Assembly: GCF_022024175.1 (NCBI RefSeq)
Contig: NZ_CP091794.1
Coordinates: forward strand, 3,286,001-3,350,000
Source: Prevotella communis
GTDB taxonomy: Bacteria; Bacteroidota; Bacteroidia; Bacteroidales; Bacteroidaceae
Length of the DNA stretch: 64,000 nucleotides
Direction: 5' to 3'
Part shown: positions 54,603 to 62,547 of the stretch, piece by piece
Position numbering within the stretch: the first letter of the stretch is position 1
Layout: each line of letters starts with the position of its first letter
The notes under the pieces: generated by a model
The model's input: only the letters and a program-made list of their open reading frames with translations
Told to the model about the DNA's origin: nothing
Databases searched by the model: none
Program-made: the position numbers and the translations under genes

Positions 54603-55949
54603 TTACTTGGCATGTGATTTACAGAACTCAGATATGCACTTTATCATCCACAGGTTCATCTCCTTGGTCATGCCAGGGAATACGCCAATCCAGAAGCCAT
54701 TGGTCATCACAAAGTCAGTATTCTTCAGTTCACCAACAATGCGATAGCCCTCTCCTGTCTGACGCATCTCGTCAAAGCAAGGATGCTTGGTCAGGTTACC
54801 GGCAAAGAGGTTACGGGTCTGAATCTTATTCTGCTCCAGATAGCCAGTCAATTCATTGCGGGTAAAACCTGCATCTTCCTTCACAGCAATCAGGAAACCA
54901 AACCAAGAAGGATTACTGTTAACCTCTGCTACAGGAAGAATCAGACCTGGAACATCCTTCAGGCCATCATGCAACATCTGATAGTTGGCGCGACGGGCAG
55001 CAACAATCTGATCCAGCTTATCCAACTGAGCGCAACCTACAGCGGCCTGCATATCCGTAATCTTCAAGTTAAAGCCAAAGTGACTGTATACATACTTGTG
55101 ATCATAACCCTGAGGCAGTTCACCAAACTGACCGGTGAAACGCATACGGCAGGTGTTATCTACTCCTGAAGCGCACCAGCAGTCACGCCCCCAGTCACGG
55201 AAAGAGAGCGTAATCTTATTCAGTTCAGGATCGTTGGTATAAACAGCACCACCCTCACCCATCGTCATATGGTGAGGAGGATAGAAACTACTGGTACCAA
55301 TATGGCCCCACGTGCCGGTCTTCTTGGTCACGCCATCAATGGTGTATTCAGAACCAAGAGCATCACAGTTATCCTCAATGAGCCAAAGGTTATGCTTCTC
55401 ACAGAAAGCCAGAACAGCCTTCAGGTTGAAAGGATTACCCAGAGAATGAGCCATCATCACAGCCTTAGTCTTGGGACTATAAGCTGCCTCCAACTGATTG
55501 ACATCAATATCAAATCCGGGAAGCGCAACATCTACAAACACAGGAATTGCACCATACTGGATGATAGGAGTTACAGTAGTGGGGAATCCTGCAGCTACAG
55601 TAATCACCTCATCACCCTTCTTGATTCTACGGTCGCCCAACTTATGTGAAGTCAGTGTGTAGAATGCCAGAAGGTTTGCACTCGAACCAGAGTTGGTAAC
55701 TGCACAGAATTTTACACCCAACCAATCTGCCAAACGACGCTCAAACTTGTGCGTCCAAGGGCCTTGAGTCAGCCAGAAATCCAGTGATGAGTCCACAAGG
55801 TTCACCATCTCCTCATCATTGAAGAAACGACCACCATAATGGACAAATGACTTACCTGGTTCAAACTCCTTTTTCTGGGCATGAACCTCTTTATAATACT
55901 CACGCGTAAGCTCTAAGATCTGAGCTTTTAATTCTTCTTTCTTAGCCAT
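54603..55949 (-). CDS. rfbH: CDP-4-keto-6-deoxyglucose-3-dehydratase (E1)
   Basis: A PMP- and [2Fe-2S]-dependent enzyme that removes O3. It has FVHYGGRFFNDEEMVNLVDS, SSANLLAFYTLTSHKLGDRR, and SFYPPHHMTMGEGGAVYTND, with His where other family members have the PLP lysine, as in known E1 enzymes. The Cys set C-W-C-x7-C in RDCWCASGVDNTCRMRF follows an earlier Cys and fits the iron-sulfur pattern. Its usual partner, the E3 reductase, is not in the window. Confidence 0.93.
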   Translation of the reverse strand: MAKKEELKAQILELTREYYKEVHAQKKEFEPGKSFVHYGGRFFNDEEMVNLVDSSLDFWLTQGPWTHKFERRLADWLGVKFCAVTNSGSSANLLAFYTLTSHKLGDRRIKKGDEVITVAAGFPTTVTPIIQYGAIPVFVDVALPGFDIDVNQLEAAYSPKTKAVMMAHSLGNPFNLKAVLAFCEKHNLWLIEDNCDALGSEYTIDGVTKKTGTWGHIGTSSFYPPHHMTMGEGGAVYTNDPELNKITLSFRDWGRDCWCASGVDNTCRMRFTGQFGELPQGYDHKYVYSHFGFNLKITDMQAAVGCAQLDKLDQIVAARRANYQMLHDGLKDVPGLILPVAEVNSNPSWFGFLIAVKEDAGFTRNELTGYLEQNKIQTRNLFAGNLTKHPCFDEMRQTGEGYRIVGELKNTDFVMTNGFWIGVFPGMTKEMNLWMIKCISEFCKSHAK

Positions 55950-55968
55950 ATTTTATTTCACTTTTTAA

Positions 55969-56775
55969 TCAAATTGCTTTAAGGGGATTGGGCACCTGCC
56001 TATCCCATTTTTTCCATGGTGCCTTATCGTTCTTCAAGAGTTCTTCCAGCATATTTTTCTCTCGGATATTATCCATGCACTGCCAGAAGCCTTCATGGAT
56101 ATAGGACATCAGTTGACCTTCCATTGCCAACTGAGTGAGAGGACCCTTTTCAAAATTAGTGGTATCACCCTCGATATAATCAAACACCGCTGGTTCAAGT
56201 ACCATGTAGCCTGCATTAATAGGTGCGCCATCTAGTTGGTTCTTTTCACGGAATGCCCTAACGGAATTATTCTCGATACTTAAAACGCCTTTCTCTTGTG
56301 CCATCTTTACAGCTGTTAGTGTTGCCAACTTGCCATGGCTTTTATGGAACTCTAAGAGTTTGTTTATGTCAACATCACAGACACCATCACCGTAGGTCAT
56401 CATAAAGGGTTCATCGCCCACGTATTCCTGTACGCGCTTAATACGACCACCAGTCATGGTGTTGTAACCTGTATCAACAACTGTCACCTTCCAAGGCTCC
56501 AAATGGCTATGGTGAACTGTCATCTCGTTCTTCCCGTCTCGGAAATCAAAGCTGATGTCAGAGTTGTGAATGAAGTAGTTGGCAAACCACTCCTTGATAT
56601 ACTCCTGTTTATACCCAGCACAAATGATAAACTCATTGTGGCCGTACCAAGCATACTCTTTCATAATATGCCACAAAATAGGCATTCCACCTATTTCTAT
56701 CATTGGCTTGGGTTTAAAAACCGACTCCTCGCTAATACGGGAACCAAAGCCTCCGGCTAATAATACAACTTTCAT
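55969..56775 (-). CDS. rfbF: Glucose-1-phosphate cytidylyltransferase
   Basis: Makes CDP-glucose from glucose-1-phosphate and CTP. The 268-residue protein starts KVVLLAGGFGSRISEESVFK and has PKPMIEIGGMPILWHIMKEY, FMMTYGDGVCDVDINKLL and NAGYMVLEPAVFDYI. The ATG at 56775 follows a terminator-like structure (56799-56875), so expression of the sugar genes may be controlled separately from ugd. Confidence 0.94.
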   Translation of the reverse strand: MKVVLLAGGFGSRISEESVFKPKPMIEIGGMPILWHIMKEYAWYGHNEFIICAGYKQEYIKEWFANYFIHNSDISFDFRDGKNEMTVHHSHLEPWKVTVVDTGYNTMTGGRIKRVQEYVGDEPFMMTYGDGVCDVDINKLLEFHKSHGKLATLTAVKMAQEKGVLSIENNSVRAFREKNQLDGAPINAGYMVLEPAVFDYIEGDTTNFEKGPLTQLAMEGQLMSYIHEGFWQCMDNIREKNMLEELLKNDKAPWKKWDRQVPNPLKAI

Positions 56776-56798
56776 ATCACCTAATGGAATTAAATTCT

Positions 56799-56875
56799 TA
56801 AAAAATGGGGCAAGATTACCAAGTTTTATTGAACCTTGATTATTTATGAGAGAGCCTGATAAGAGCCTGCCCCAT
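56799..56875 (-). terminator. Terminator or attenuator upstream of rfbF
   Basis: On the minus strand ATGGGGCAGG (56875-56866) pairs with CTTGCCCCAT (56814-56805) over ten pairs with one G.U, followed by six T. The loop is long and contains CTCTCTCATAA and AAGGTTCAATAA, both shared with the leader before ugd. It lies within the operon, 24-100 bases before the rfbF start. Confidence 0.6.
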
Positions 56876-56913
56876 ACATAACGATTTTTTATATTCGCTG
56901 CTTCACAGCAGTA

Positions 56914-57201
56914 TTAAGTTGTTCTTTGTACATGGACTTGCAAAGCAAGATAATCAACGAAATTGCCTTTCGCATTGCGTTCCGTGCTAGATTCCGGTGT
57001 CACATTCAAATAAACCTCAATATCAGATACTATCTTGCTTAAATATTCACAGACCGCCCTTTCCAAATCATCCTTACTACCAGGAAAAGGAGTAACGCAA
57101 TCCACTTGCAATAGTGGATACTCTCCCACGTTAGATTGAAGGAAGGGCACTAATGTGTCTGGTCTATTGAATTGTCCTTTATTGTATATCAGGGTAAACA
57201 T
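56914..57201 (-). CDS. Small hypothetical protein in the right locus
   Basis: From the ATG at 57201 the protein has 95 residues: MFTLIYNKGQFNRPDTLVPF, YPLLQVDCVTPFPGSKDDLERAV and CEYLSKIVSDIEVYL. The open frame continues upstream to 57357, but that part is the duplicated hairpin module and a REP-like palindrome. I recognise no family. It is the third gene of the operon. Confidence 0.55.
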   Translation of the reverse strand: MFTLIYNKGQFNRPDTLVPFLQSNVGEYPLLQVDCVTPFPGSKDDLERAVCEYLSKIVSDIEVYLNVTPESSTERNAKGNFVDYLALQVHVQRTT

Positions 57202-57251
57202 CTTGTTAAATGTTAACTTGTTAATTGTTAATTTTGAGGTTTTGCTATGTT

Positions 57252-57402
57252 TGACAGGAAGCGTGCTTCTGTCATTGGAAAATCTTATCTCTTTCTTAAG
57301 ACTCGCTGACGCTCGAATAAGCGACAAAGTCGAGCGGACAAAAGTGATAAACACCACTTTTCAGAATCGAAATGTGGCTGTAAGCCTCTTTGAGATTTCC
57401 TT
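57252..57402 (-). promoter_or_regulatory. Duplicated intergenic hairpin module, copy 2
   Basis: On the minus strand it opens with AAAGAGGCTTACAGCCACAT right after the stop of the upstream gene, passes a REP-like palindrome, and ends with the hairpin TGACAG-AAGC-ACG-CTT-CCTGTCA (57274-57252), 51 bases before the next ATG. Copy 1 is at 57737-57842. Confidence 0.6.
57319..57337. repeat. REP-like palindrome c
   Basis: AAGC-GAC-AAA-GTC-GAGCGG. Same flanks as copies a, b, d and e, with a three-base stem. Confidence 0.55.
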
Positions 57403-57702
57403 TTAAGGCTTATCTCGTTGCTCTTTAAAAGCTGACAGATCAATATTTGGTATATAGCCTACTGTCTCACCTACCTTGACATTACTTTTCTGTTCCTTAT
57501 CTAAATCATCTATCTTCTCGTCACGAACTTGATTATCCTTATCATCAGAAAACCAAATAATAACAGGTACAATAACAGTTAAACCAGAAAGTACGCCAAC
57601 AACATATTGCTTATCGAGAAATGAGATTATAGCGCAAATGATGGCTCCAATAATCACAAGGAGCATCAATATCTTTTTCCAGTTCTTACAAATAAAGTTC
57701 AT
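57403..57702 (-). CDS. Small membrane protein in the right locus
   Basis: The 99-residue protein has two membrane helices (KILMLLVIIGAIICAIISFL and VVGVLSGLTVIVPVIIWF) and a charged C-terminal half (DDKDNQVRDEKIDDLDKEQK, ending SAFKEQRDKP) likely in the cytoplasm. It lies between ugd and the 95-aa gene. Unknown family; it might act in assembly or length control, but nothing in the sequence shows this. Confidence 0.65.
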   Translation of the reverse strand: MNFICKNWKKILMLLVIIGAIICAIISFLDKQYVVGVLSGLTVIVPVIIWFSDDKDNQVRDEKIDDLDKEQKSNVKVGETVGYIPNIDLSAFKEQRDKP

Positions 57703-57736
57703 GTTTTTTCCTTTATGTAAGTTGCTCTACCAATTA

Positions 57737-57842
57737 TGTCTGGAGCTGTGCTCCTGTCAGATAAATAATCCGCTCTCTTCGTCAGATGTGAGCGACACCG
57801 CTTTCTGTAATCGCGATGTGGCTGAAAGCCTCTTCGAGATTA
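57737..57842 (-). promoter_or_regulatory. Duplicated intergenic hairpin module, copy 1
   Basis: On the minus strand it opens with CGAAGAGGCTTTCAGCCACAT next to the ugd stop and ends with CTGACAGGAGC-ACA-GCTCCAGACA (57760-57737), 35 bases before the next ATG. It shares order, end sequences and hairpin with 57252-57402. A third TGACAG hairpin is at 10992-11011 in the left leader. Confidence 0.6.
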
Positions 57843-59171
57843 CTAGTCCCTCTTAAATATGTCTCTTGTGTAAACCTTATCTTTTACGTCGTCCAAACAA
57901 GCATCATAGCGATTGGCAATGATGGCCTTGCTTTGATCCTTGAACTTCTCCAGGTCGTTAATCACCTGGCTACCGAAGAACGACTGGCCATCGGGGATCG
58001 TAGGTTCATAAATGATAACCTCGGCACCTTTAGCCTTGATACGTTTCATAATGCCTTGAATGGCACTTTGGCGGAAATTATCGCTGTTGCTCTTCATCGT
58101 GAGGCGATAAACGCCAATGACACATTTCTGCTCACGGTTGGAATCCCACTGACTACTACCATCGTAATAGCCAGCCTTGCGCAACACCTCATCTGCAATG
58201 AAGTCCTTACGGGTTCGGTTGCTCTCAACAATAGCTGTCATCATGTTCTGTGGCACGTCAGCATAGTTGGCCAGCAACTGCTTGGTGTCCTTTGGCAGAC
58301 AGTAGCCGCCATAGCCAAACGAGGGGTTATTATAGTGCGTGCCAATACGTGGGTCGAGACCTACACCAGAAATAATGGCCTGAGAATCCAAGCCCTTGAC
58401 CTCGGCATAGGTGTCGAGCTCGTTGAAGTAGCTGACACGAAGGGCGAGATAGGTATTGGCGAACAATTTCACTGCCTCTGCTTCAGTCATTCCCATGAAG
58501 AGTGTATCAATATCTTCCTTAATGGCTCCTTCCTGCAACAGTGCAGCGAAGGTCTTGGCCTTTTCTTCTGCCTCTGGATTGCCAATAGCTGTAATAGCAG
58601 CATTCTCTTCATCCCACTTCTTATTGCGATCTGTTGGGAATATCTTTGGGTAGCCCACAATAATACGACTCGGATATAGGTTGTCATAAAGTGCTTTGCT
58701 CTCGCGAAGGAACTCTGGTGAGAACAGGAGGTTGAACTTTTTGCCTTTGAGGGCAGGGTCGGTCAGGAACTTCAAGGCGTACTTAACGTACAACGAGCGG
58801 CAATAACCCACGGGAATGGTGCTCTTGATGACCATCACGGCATCGGGATTGACACTGAGCACAAGGTCGATGACATCCTCAATGTGATGGGTATCGAAGA
58901 AGTTCTTCTGAGGGTCATAATTGGTGGGGGCCGCAATGACTACATAGTCAGCATCCTTGTAGGCTGCTGCACCATCGAGAGTGGCTGTAAGGTCTAATGA
59001 CTTTTCAGCCAAGTACTTTTCGATATAGTCATCCTGGATGGGGGAAATGCGGTTATTGATTTTCTCCACCTTCTCAGGGATGACATCCACTGCCGTGACA
59101 TGATTATGTTGCGCTAAAAGCGTGGCTATGCTCATGCCAACATAGCCGGTTCCTGCTACTGCTATATTCAT
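57843..59171 (-). CDS. ugd: UDP-glucose 6-dehydrogenase
   Basis: Oxidises UDP-glucose (or a UDP-HexNAc) to the uronic acid with 2 NAD+. The ATG at 59171 starts [20 protein letters not shown]; a 40-residue open extension to 59291 comes from repeat DNA. Other motifs: [38 protein letters not shown], and [16 protein letters not shown] with the catalytic Cys. 442 residues. It is the first gene of the right locus, after a leader of about 500 bases. Confidence 0.93.
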   Translation of the reverse strand: MNIAVAGTGYVGMSIATLLAQHNHVTAVDVIPEKVEKINNRISPIQDDYIEKYLAEKSLDLTATLDGAAAYKDADYVVIAAPTNYDPQKNFFDTHHIEDVIDLVLSVNPDAVMVIKSTIPVGYCRSLYVKYALKFLTDPALKGKKFNLLFSPEFLRESKALYDNLYPSRIIVGYPKIFPTDRNKKWDEENAAITAIGNPEAEEKAKTFAALLQEGAIKEDIDTLFMGMTEAEAVKLFANTYLALRVSYFNELDTYAEVKGLDSQAIISGVGLDPRIGTHYNNPSFGYGGYCLPKDTKQLLANYADVPQNMMTAIVESNRTRKDFIADEVLRKAGYYDGSSQWDSNREQKCVIGVYRLTMKSNSDNFRQSAIQGIMKRIKAKGAEVIIYEPTIPDGQSFFGSQVINDLEKFKDQSKAIIANRYDACLDDVKDKVYTRDIFKRD

Positions 59172-59191
59172 TTTTCTCTTGATTTGATTTC

Positions 59192-59227
59192 TAAAAAAAG
59201 GGGCAAGGATTATCAGGTTATTGAACC
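59192..59227 (-). promoter_or_regulatory. GGTTCAATAA/TTGCCCC motif before ugd
   Basis: The minus strand reads GGTTCAATAACC, then TGATAATCCTTGCCCC and seven T, 20-55 bases before the ugd ATG. The same words in the same order precede rfbF (56799-56855). Here no perfect partner for TTGCCCC is near, so it may be a decayed terminator or a protein site. Confidence 0.45.
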
Positions 59228-59339
59228 AGGGAGATGTTAGATGGCAGATGGAAGATGTGTTTCCTACCACCATTAACAACTGCGATTCCATTTACCTTTT
59301 GAATATTTGTTATTAAATAAGGGAGGAAAGAGTCACATT

Positions 59340-59383
59340 ATTCTTGCGTCCCTATGGTAGCAAGCGGTGCAAGCACCGAGCGG
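59340..59383. repeat. REP-like palindrome b, with shared upstream block
   Basis: TTCTTGCGTCCC-N2-TGGTAGC, then AAGC-GGTGC-AA-GCACC-GAGCGG. It matches copy a at 4759-4800 except for the stem, which has changed on both sides. Confidence 0.6.
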
Positions 59384-59490
59384 AATCTTGATTTTTTATG
59401 ATATAAGATGGAAGAAGGAATATGTAAGATATGTTTCTTTCCACCATAATCAACAGTGATTCACATCCCTTATATCTTTTTGTATTTTTG

Positions 59491-59556
59491 AAAAGGAGGA
59501 GAGGGAAACCTTTATTGAACCTTTGTATTATGAGAGAGGTTTGCACCTCCCCTCCT
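59491..59556 (-). terminator. Leader attenuator of the right locus
   Basis: On the minus strand AGGAGGGGAGG (59556-59546) pairs with CCTCTCCTCCT (59504-59494; one G.U), followed by T residues: a terminator. The same GGGGAGG can instead pair locally in GGGAGGT-GCAA-ACCTCTC (about 59551-59534). The two hairpins exclude each other. Both lie between the shared leader and ugd. Confidence 0.6.
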
Positions 59557-59586
59557 GTTAAAGCTATTTTTATTTGTTATTCAATT

Positions 59587-59687
59587 ATCAATTATCGTTA
59601 TCTGCTCCCTCAGCATTTTCGTGATCGAAGGGTGAATCTTAGAACTCCAGGAAAGGCAATGGATGAAAATCCGGCCGGGATTAACCG
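59587..59687 (-). promoter_or_regulatory. Shared capsule leader, right copy
   Basis: Reverse complement of 10776-10890: CGGTTAATCCCGGCCGG at 59687-59671, then ATCACGAAAATGCTGA and ATAACGATAATTG. It lies about 420 bases upstream of ugd, in the same relation to the operon as the left copy. Confidence 0.7.
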
Positions 59688-59871
59688 ATGGGCGAAGCTG
59701 GGCTTCGCCGGAATTACGGAATCACGAATCTAAGGAATTACGGAAAAGAGCTTCGCAGGATTTACTGTAGGACGCGAGGACAAGTCTGCGTCTCACATGG
59801 TTACCATGGACCCCATTGTCCCTTTTATGTTACTAATTATTCACACATCGTACTTTTTACGGCTAGGAAAT
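59688..59871. other. Non-coding spacer between the AIPR gene and the right leader
   Basis: It holds a hairpin (GCGAAG-CTGG-GCTTCGC near 59692-59708) and 9-10-base repeats of the GGAATTACGG/AATCACGAATC type up to 59755. These resemble units at 5660-5770. No gene and no clear promoter seen. Confidence 0.5.
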
Positions 59872-61656
59872 CTAATATCCAAAAAAATTTTTTAGGTCGC
59901 GGTTCAATGTTCTGCCTTTATAATATGCGCCCCAGTTGGCATCAACAGTCTTCTCGCCTGTTTGCGGATCATATAACTCGCGGAAGTAATAATACTTATT
60001 TGTATCATCAGCCCTAACAGACTTCTCGAATTCCTCCCATTTTGAAATGATATCAGTTAGTTCCTTATCTATGGATTCTTCGAAGTCGGAAGGATATATA
60101 GATTCATTATATCTATGTGAGATAACACATGCTATGGCAAAACGAGCGAGATTCTTCACATTAAATGATGAACTCTGATAGTTGTTGATACGTTCAAAAG
60201 CCATATAAGCGTAAATACATTTGCGATAATCCAGATCTTCTGGGACTATTGTATCAAATGTACGTTTCTCAAATAGCGTATTGATTGAAGTTGATCTTGC
60301 CCTAACAGGTTCGTCTTCTACTGCCAAGCAGATACGTAAGAACTGTTCACGGTCTATAATCTTGGACCTTTCGATATATTTCTTTCGTAGGCCATCACCA
60401 AATTCACCTCGTTTGCGCTCATAATAAAATCCAAAATCTGCAAAGATTAACTCCTGAAGCTTTACCTGGATAGCATCGTTAGCTCGTCTGTCTGCTTCAT
60501 ATACGGGAGACTGTTGGTTGGTCGCTATAGAAATGTCTTCTATCAATTTCAGTTTATCTTTCTCACTTCTCTCACTGGCATTGAATGAAATGATTTTCAG
60601 CAGCACTTCCTTATTATCAAACACGTCAAGAGTATTGTTTGCAAGATGATTATCATATATTACACTTAACGTATAGGCCGTCTGACCACCGTTGATTATC
60701 TGAGGATTGGTGACCATTATCTCTGCCTTGTTTTTCTTTCCGACCTTATCGCTATAGATGGTTTCATCGGAAAGCATGGTGATACCATTATTAAAGAGAG
60801 CAAACTCGTTTGTAGCTATATTTTCAATAGAATTGGCAATCTTAGCATTGACACTTCCACTTTTTAAATCAAGATAACTACGGGGATTAAACTTTAAAAT
60901 GGAATTCTTATATTTAGATAATATCTTGGCTATTTCTATTGTCGGAACATAAAGCGCATTAACTGTGCATTCTCCATAATTCGTTTCAGGATAATACTGG
61001 ATTCTGTGACCCGCGCTTTCCTTATCAACATTCAATGTAATCTTTAACTCCTTGATATTAAAATATGAACCGCTAATAAGAGGGAATAACAGCTCTTTGT
61101 ATACACGCTCATAATTATATACCTCGACAGCATATCCACCTGTCAATTTCCTCAACTTAGGAGCTAAAGAAGATTTCAGATTCGCCAGAAGGATTACCTT
61201 TGGCGTATATTTAGGAATATCAGAAATCTCTCCCAATCTACGGATAAATCCTTGAATCTTTCCATTGTATTGCGTCCCGTTTTCATCAGTTTCTTCTCCA
61301 TCCAGAATACGTGTGATATCCATTGCCAACAGCTCCTCCATCGTAATCTCCTTATTTTGGAAGTTGGCATCAGTCGTCCTGAATTTAGATTGGATGAAGT
61401 AGATTATTTTATCTTCTTCATCAATGTAATAAGCATCTATTCCTCCATCAGAAGGTCCATCGGTAACTAGGGCTTCACGTTCTTCAAAATTAATCAATCC
61501 AAACTTAACCTTAAGAAACATATGGATATATGCACGGGTACGAGCCTGATTGATTTTGATCTGATCTGATGAATCTGGATAATATCTGCGATTCTCCGAA
61601 GGAGCTTCACATCGCAGACTATCAATTACTTTCAAAAGGTCGTCATATTTTGCCAT
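59872..61656 (-). CDS. AIPR-family (abortive phage infection) protein
   Basis: The ATG at 61656 (MAKYDDLLKVIDSL) is chosen over a TTG at 61704. Residues ~60-100 have a nuclease-like motif, DGPSDGGIDAYYIDEEDKII followed by YFIQSKFR (D, then Q-x-K). The AIPR core follows: FALFNNGITMLSD, NPQIINGGQTAYTLSVIYD, ISIATNQQSPVYEADRRAND, and QLEFADFGFYYERKRGEF-like sequence. About 595 residues. AIPR proteins are linked with phage-abortive systems. The gene follows a DUF2806 gene after ~30 bases. Confidence 0.85.
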   Translation of the reverse strand: MAKYDDLLKVIDSLRCEAPSENRRYYPDSSDQIKINQARTRAYIHMFLKVKFGLINFEEREALVTDGPSDGGIDAYYIDEEDKIIYFIQSKFRTTDANFQNKEITMEELLAMDITRILDGEETDENGTQYNGKIQGFIRRLGEISDIPKYTPKVILLANLKSSLAPKLRKLTGGYAVEVYNYERVYKELLFPLISGSYFNIKELKITLNVDKESAGHRIQYYPETNYGECTVNALYVPTIEIAKILSKYKNSILKFNPRSYLDLKSGSVNAKIANSIENIATNEFALFNNGITMLSDETIYSDKVGKKNKAEIMVTNPQIINGGQTAYTLSVIYDNHLANNTLDVFDNKEVLLKIISFNASERSEKDKLKLIEDISIATNQQSPVYEADRRANDAIQVKLQELIFADFGFYYERKRGEFGDGLRKKYIERSKIIDREQFLRICLAVEDEPVRARSTSINTLFEKRTFDTIVPEDLDYRKCIYAYMAFERINNYQSSSFNVKNLARFAIACVISHRYNESIYPSDFEESIDKELTDIISKWEEFEKSVRADDTNKYYYFRELYDPQTGEKTVDANWGAYYKGRTLNRDLKNFFGY

Positions 61657-61685
61657 AGTAAATAAGATAAAGATAAAGGTTAATA

Positions 61686-62519
61686 TTATTTTTTCACGAC
61701 ACAAGCATTTGCAGCTCCCCTTTTATTGAGATATTCTAACAGTTCTTGTACAAATGTGTCGTCTGTTTTGCATTCTAATAATTGACATATCTGGAAACCG
61801 GTATCCGTAAAAGTGAATACATGCAAGAAGACTTCACCACTAGCCAATTTTAAATCTATATCGCACGATTTACACTCTAAGACGCAGTCCTTATCTATCG
61901 TTATTGTACCTTTTGATCCGTTGACAAATCCGCAATCAACTAATGACTGGAACTGATTAAAACGGAAGAATTTGTTGTCATCCAAAATAAAATCTGGTAC
62001 GTAAGCATTCTCTATAGACATTTTACATAATTCTGCAAACCATTCAGCCTCATGCCTCTCTATTTGCTTCAAACAAGTCAGCGTTCGCTTATAATACTTA
62101 CCCGGCTTTTTTATTTCACCTGCTAGAATCTTTGCCCACAGAACCCTAATTTGATCGTCAGAACAGTCTTTAGCGCAATCAAAGAAGTGAGCTGACCACT
62201 CGTCGCTTGGCAAATTAGCGGGCAACTTTGACGGATCAAGACCTTGGAGCTCAGCCATAGCACCTCCATATATTTCAGCGATATTATGGAGTTCGTTGCG
62301 GTCTCTGGAAGTCCTGGCAACATTAATTATATCCTGAGCCATTGCCTCCTTTAGAGCAATTATTGCATTCTGATTTGAACGCTCTTGCTCTATCACCATT
62401 TTAGCTCGTTCGTCCCTTTTGAGAACAAACGGATGCATCAAGGAACTGATGCCTTTATCAAGGCAATCAACCACTCGCTTTAATGGCTCACTGAGTCCAG
62501 CTAAATCTTTTATGTTCAT
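61686..62519 (-). CDS. DUF2806 domain protein
   Basis: The 277-residue protein has the DUF2806 core: PANLPSDEWSAHFFDCAKDC, SDDQIRVLWAKILAGEIKKP and GKYYKRTLTCLKQIERHEAE. An N-terminal coiled segment (MVIEQERSNQNAIIALKEAM) precedes it. DUF2806 genes are frequent in defence islands; the function is unknown. It lies between the deaminase-like and AIPR genes, all on the minus strand with short gaps. Confidence 0.8.
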   Translation of the reverse strand: MNIKDLAGLSEPLKRVVDCLDKGISSLMHPFVLKRDERAKMVIEQERSNQNAIIALKEAMAQDIINVARTSRDRNELHNIAEIYGGAMAELQGLDPSKLPANLPSDEWSAHFFDCAKDCSDDQIRVLWAKILAGEIKKPGKYYKRTLTCLKQIERHEAEWFAELCKMSIENAYVPDFILDDNKFFRFNQFQSLVDCGFVNGSKGTITIDKDCVLECKSCDIDLKLASGEVFLHVFTFTDTGFQICQLLECKTDDTFVQELLEYLNKRGAANACVVKK

Positions 62520-62547
62520 AGCAAGGAAAGATAGTTAATGGATTGTT

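Noticed and set aside
59172..59291. 40-residue N-terminal extension of ugd
   Set aside because: The Rossmann motif begins at the ATG at 59171; the extension is repeat and leader DNA.
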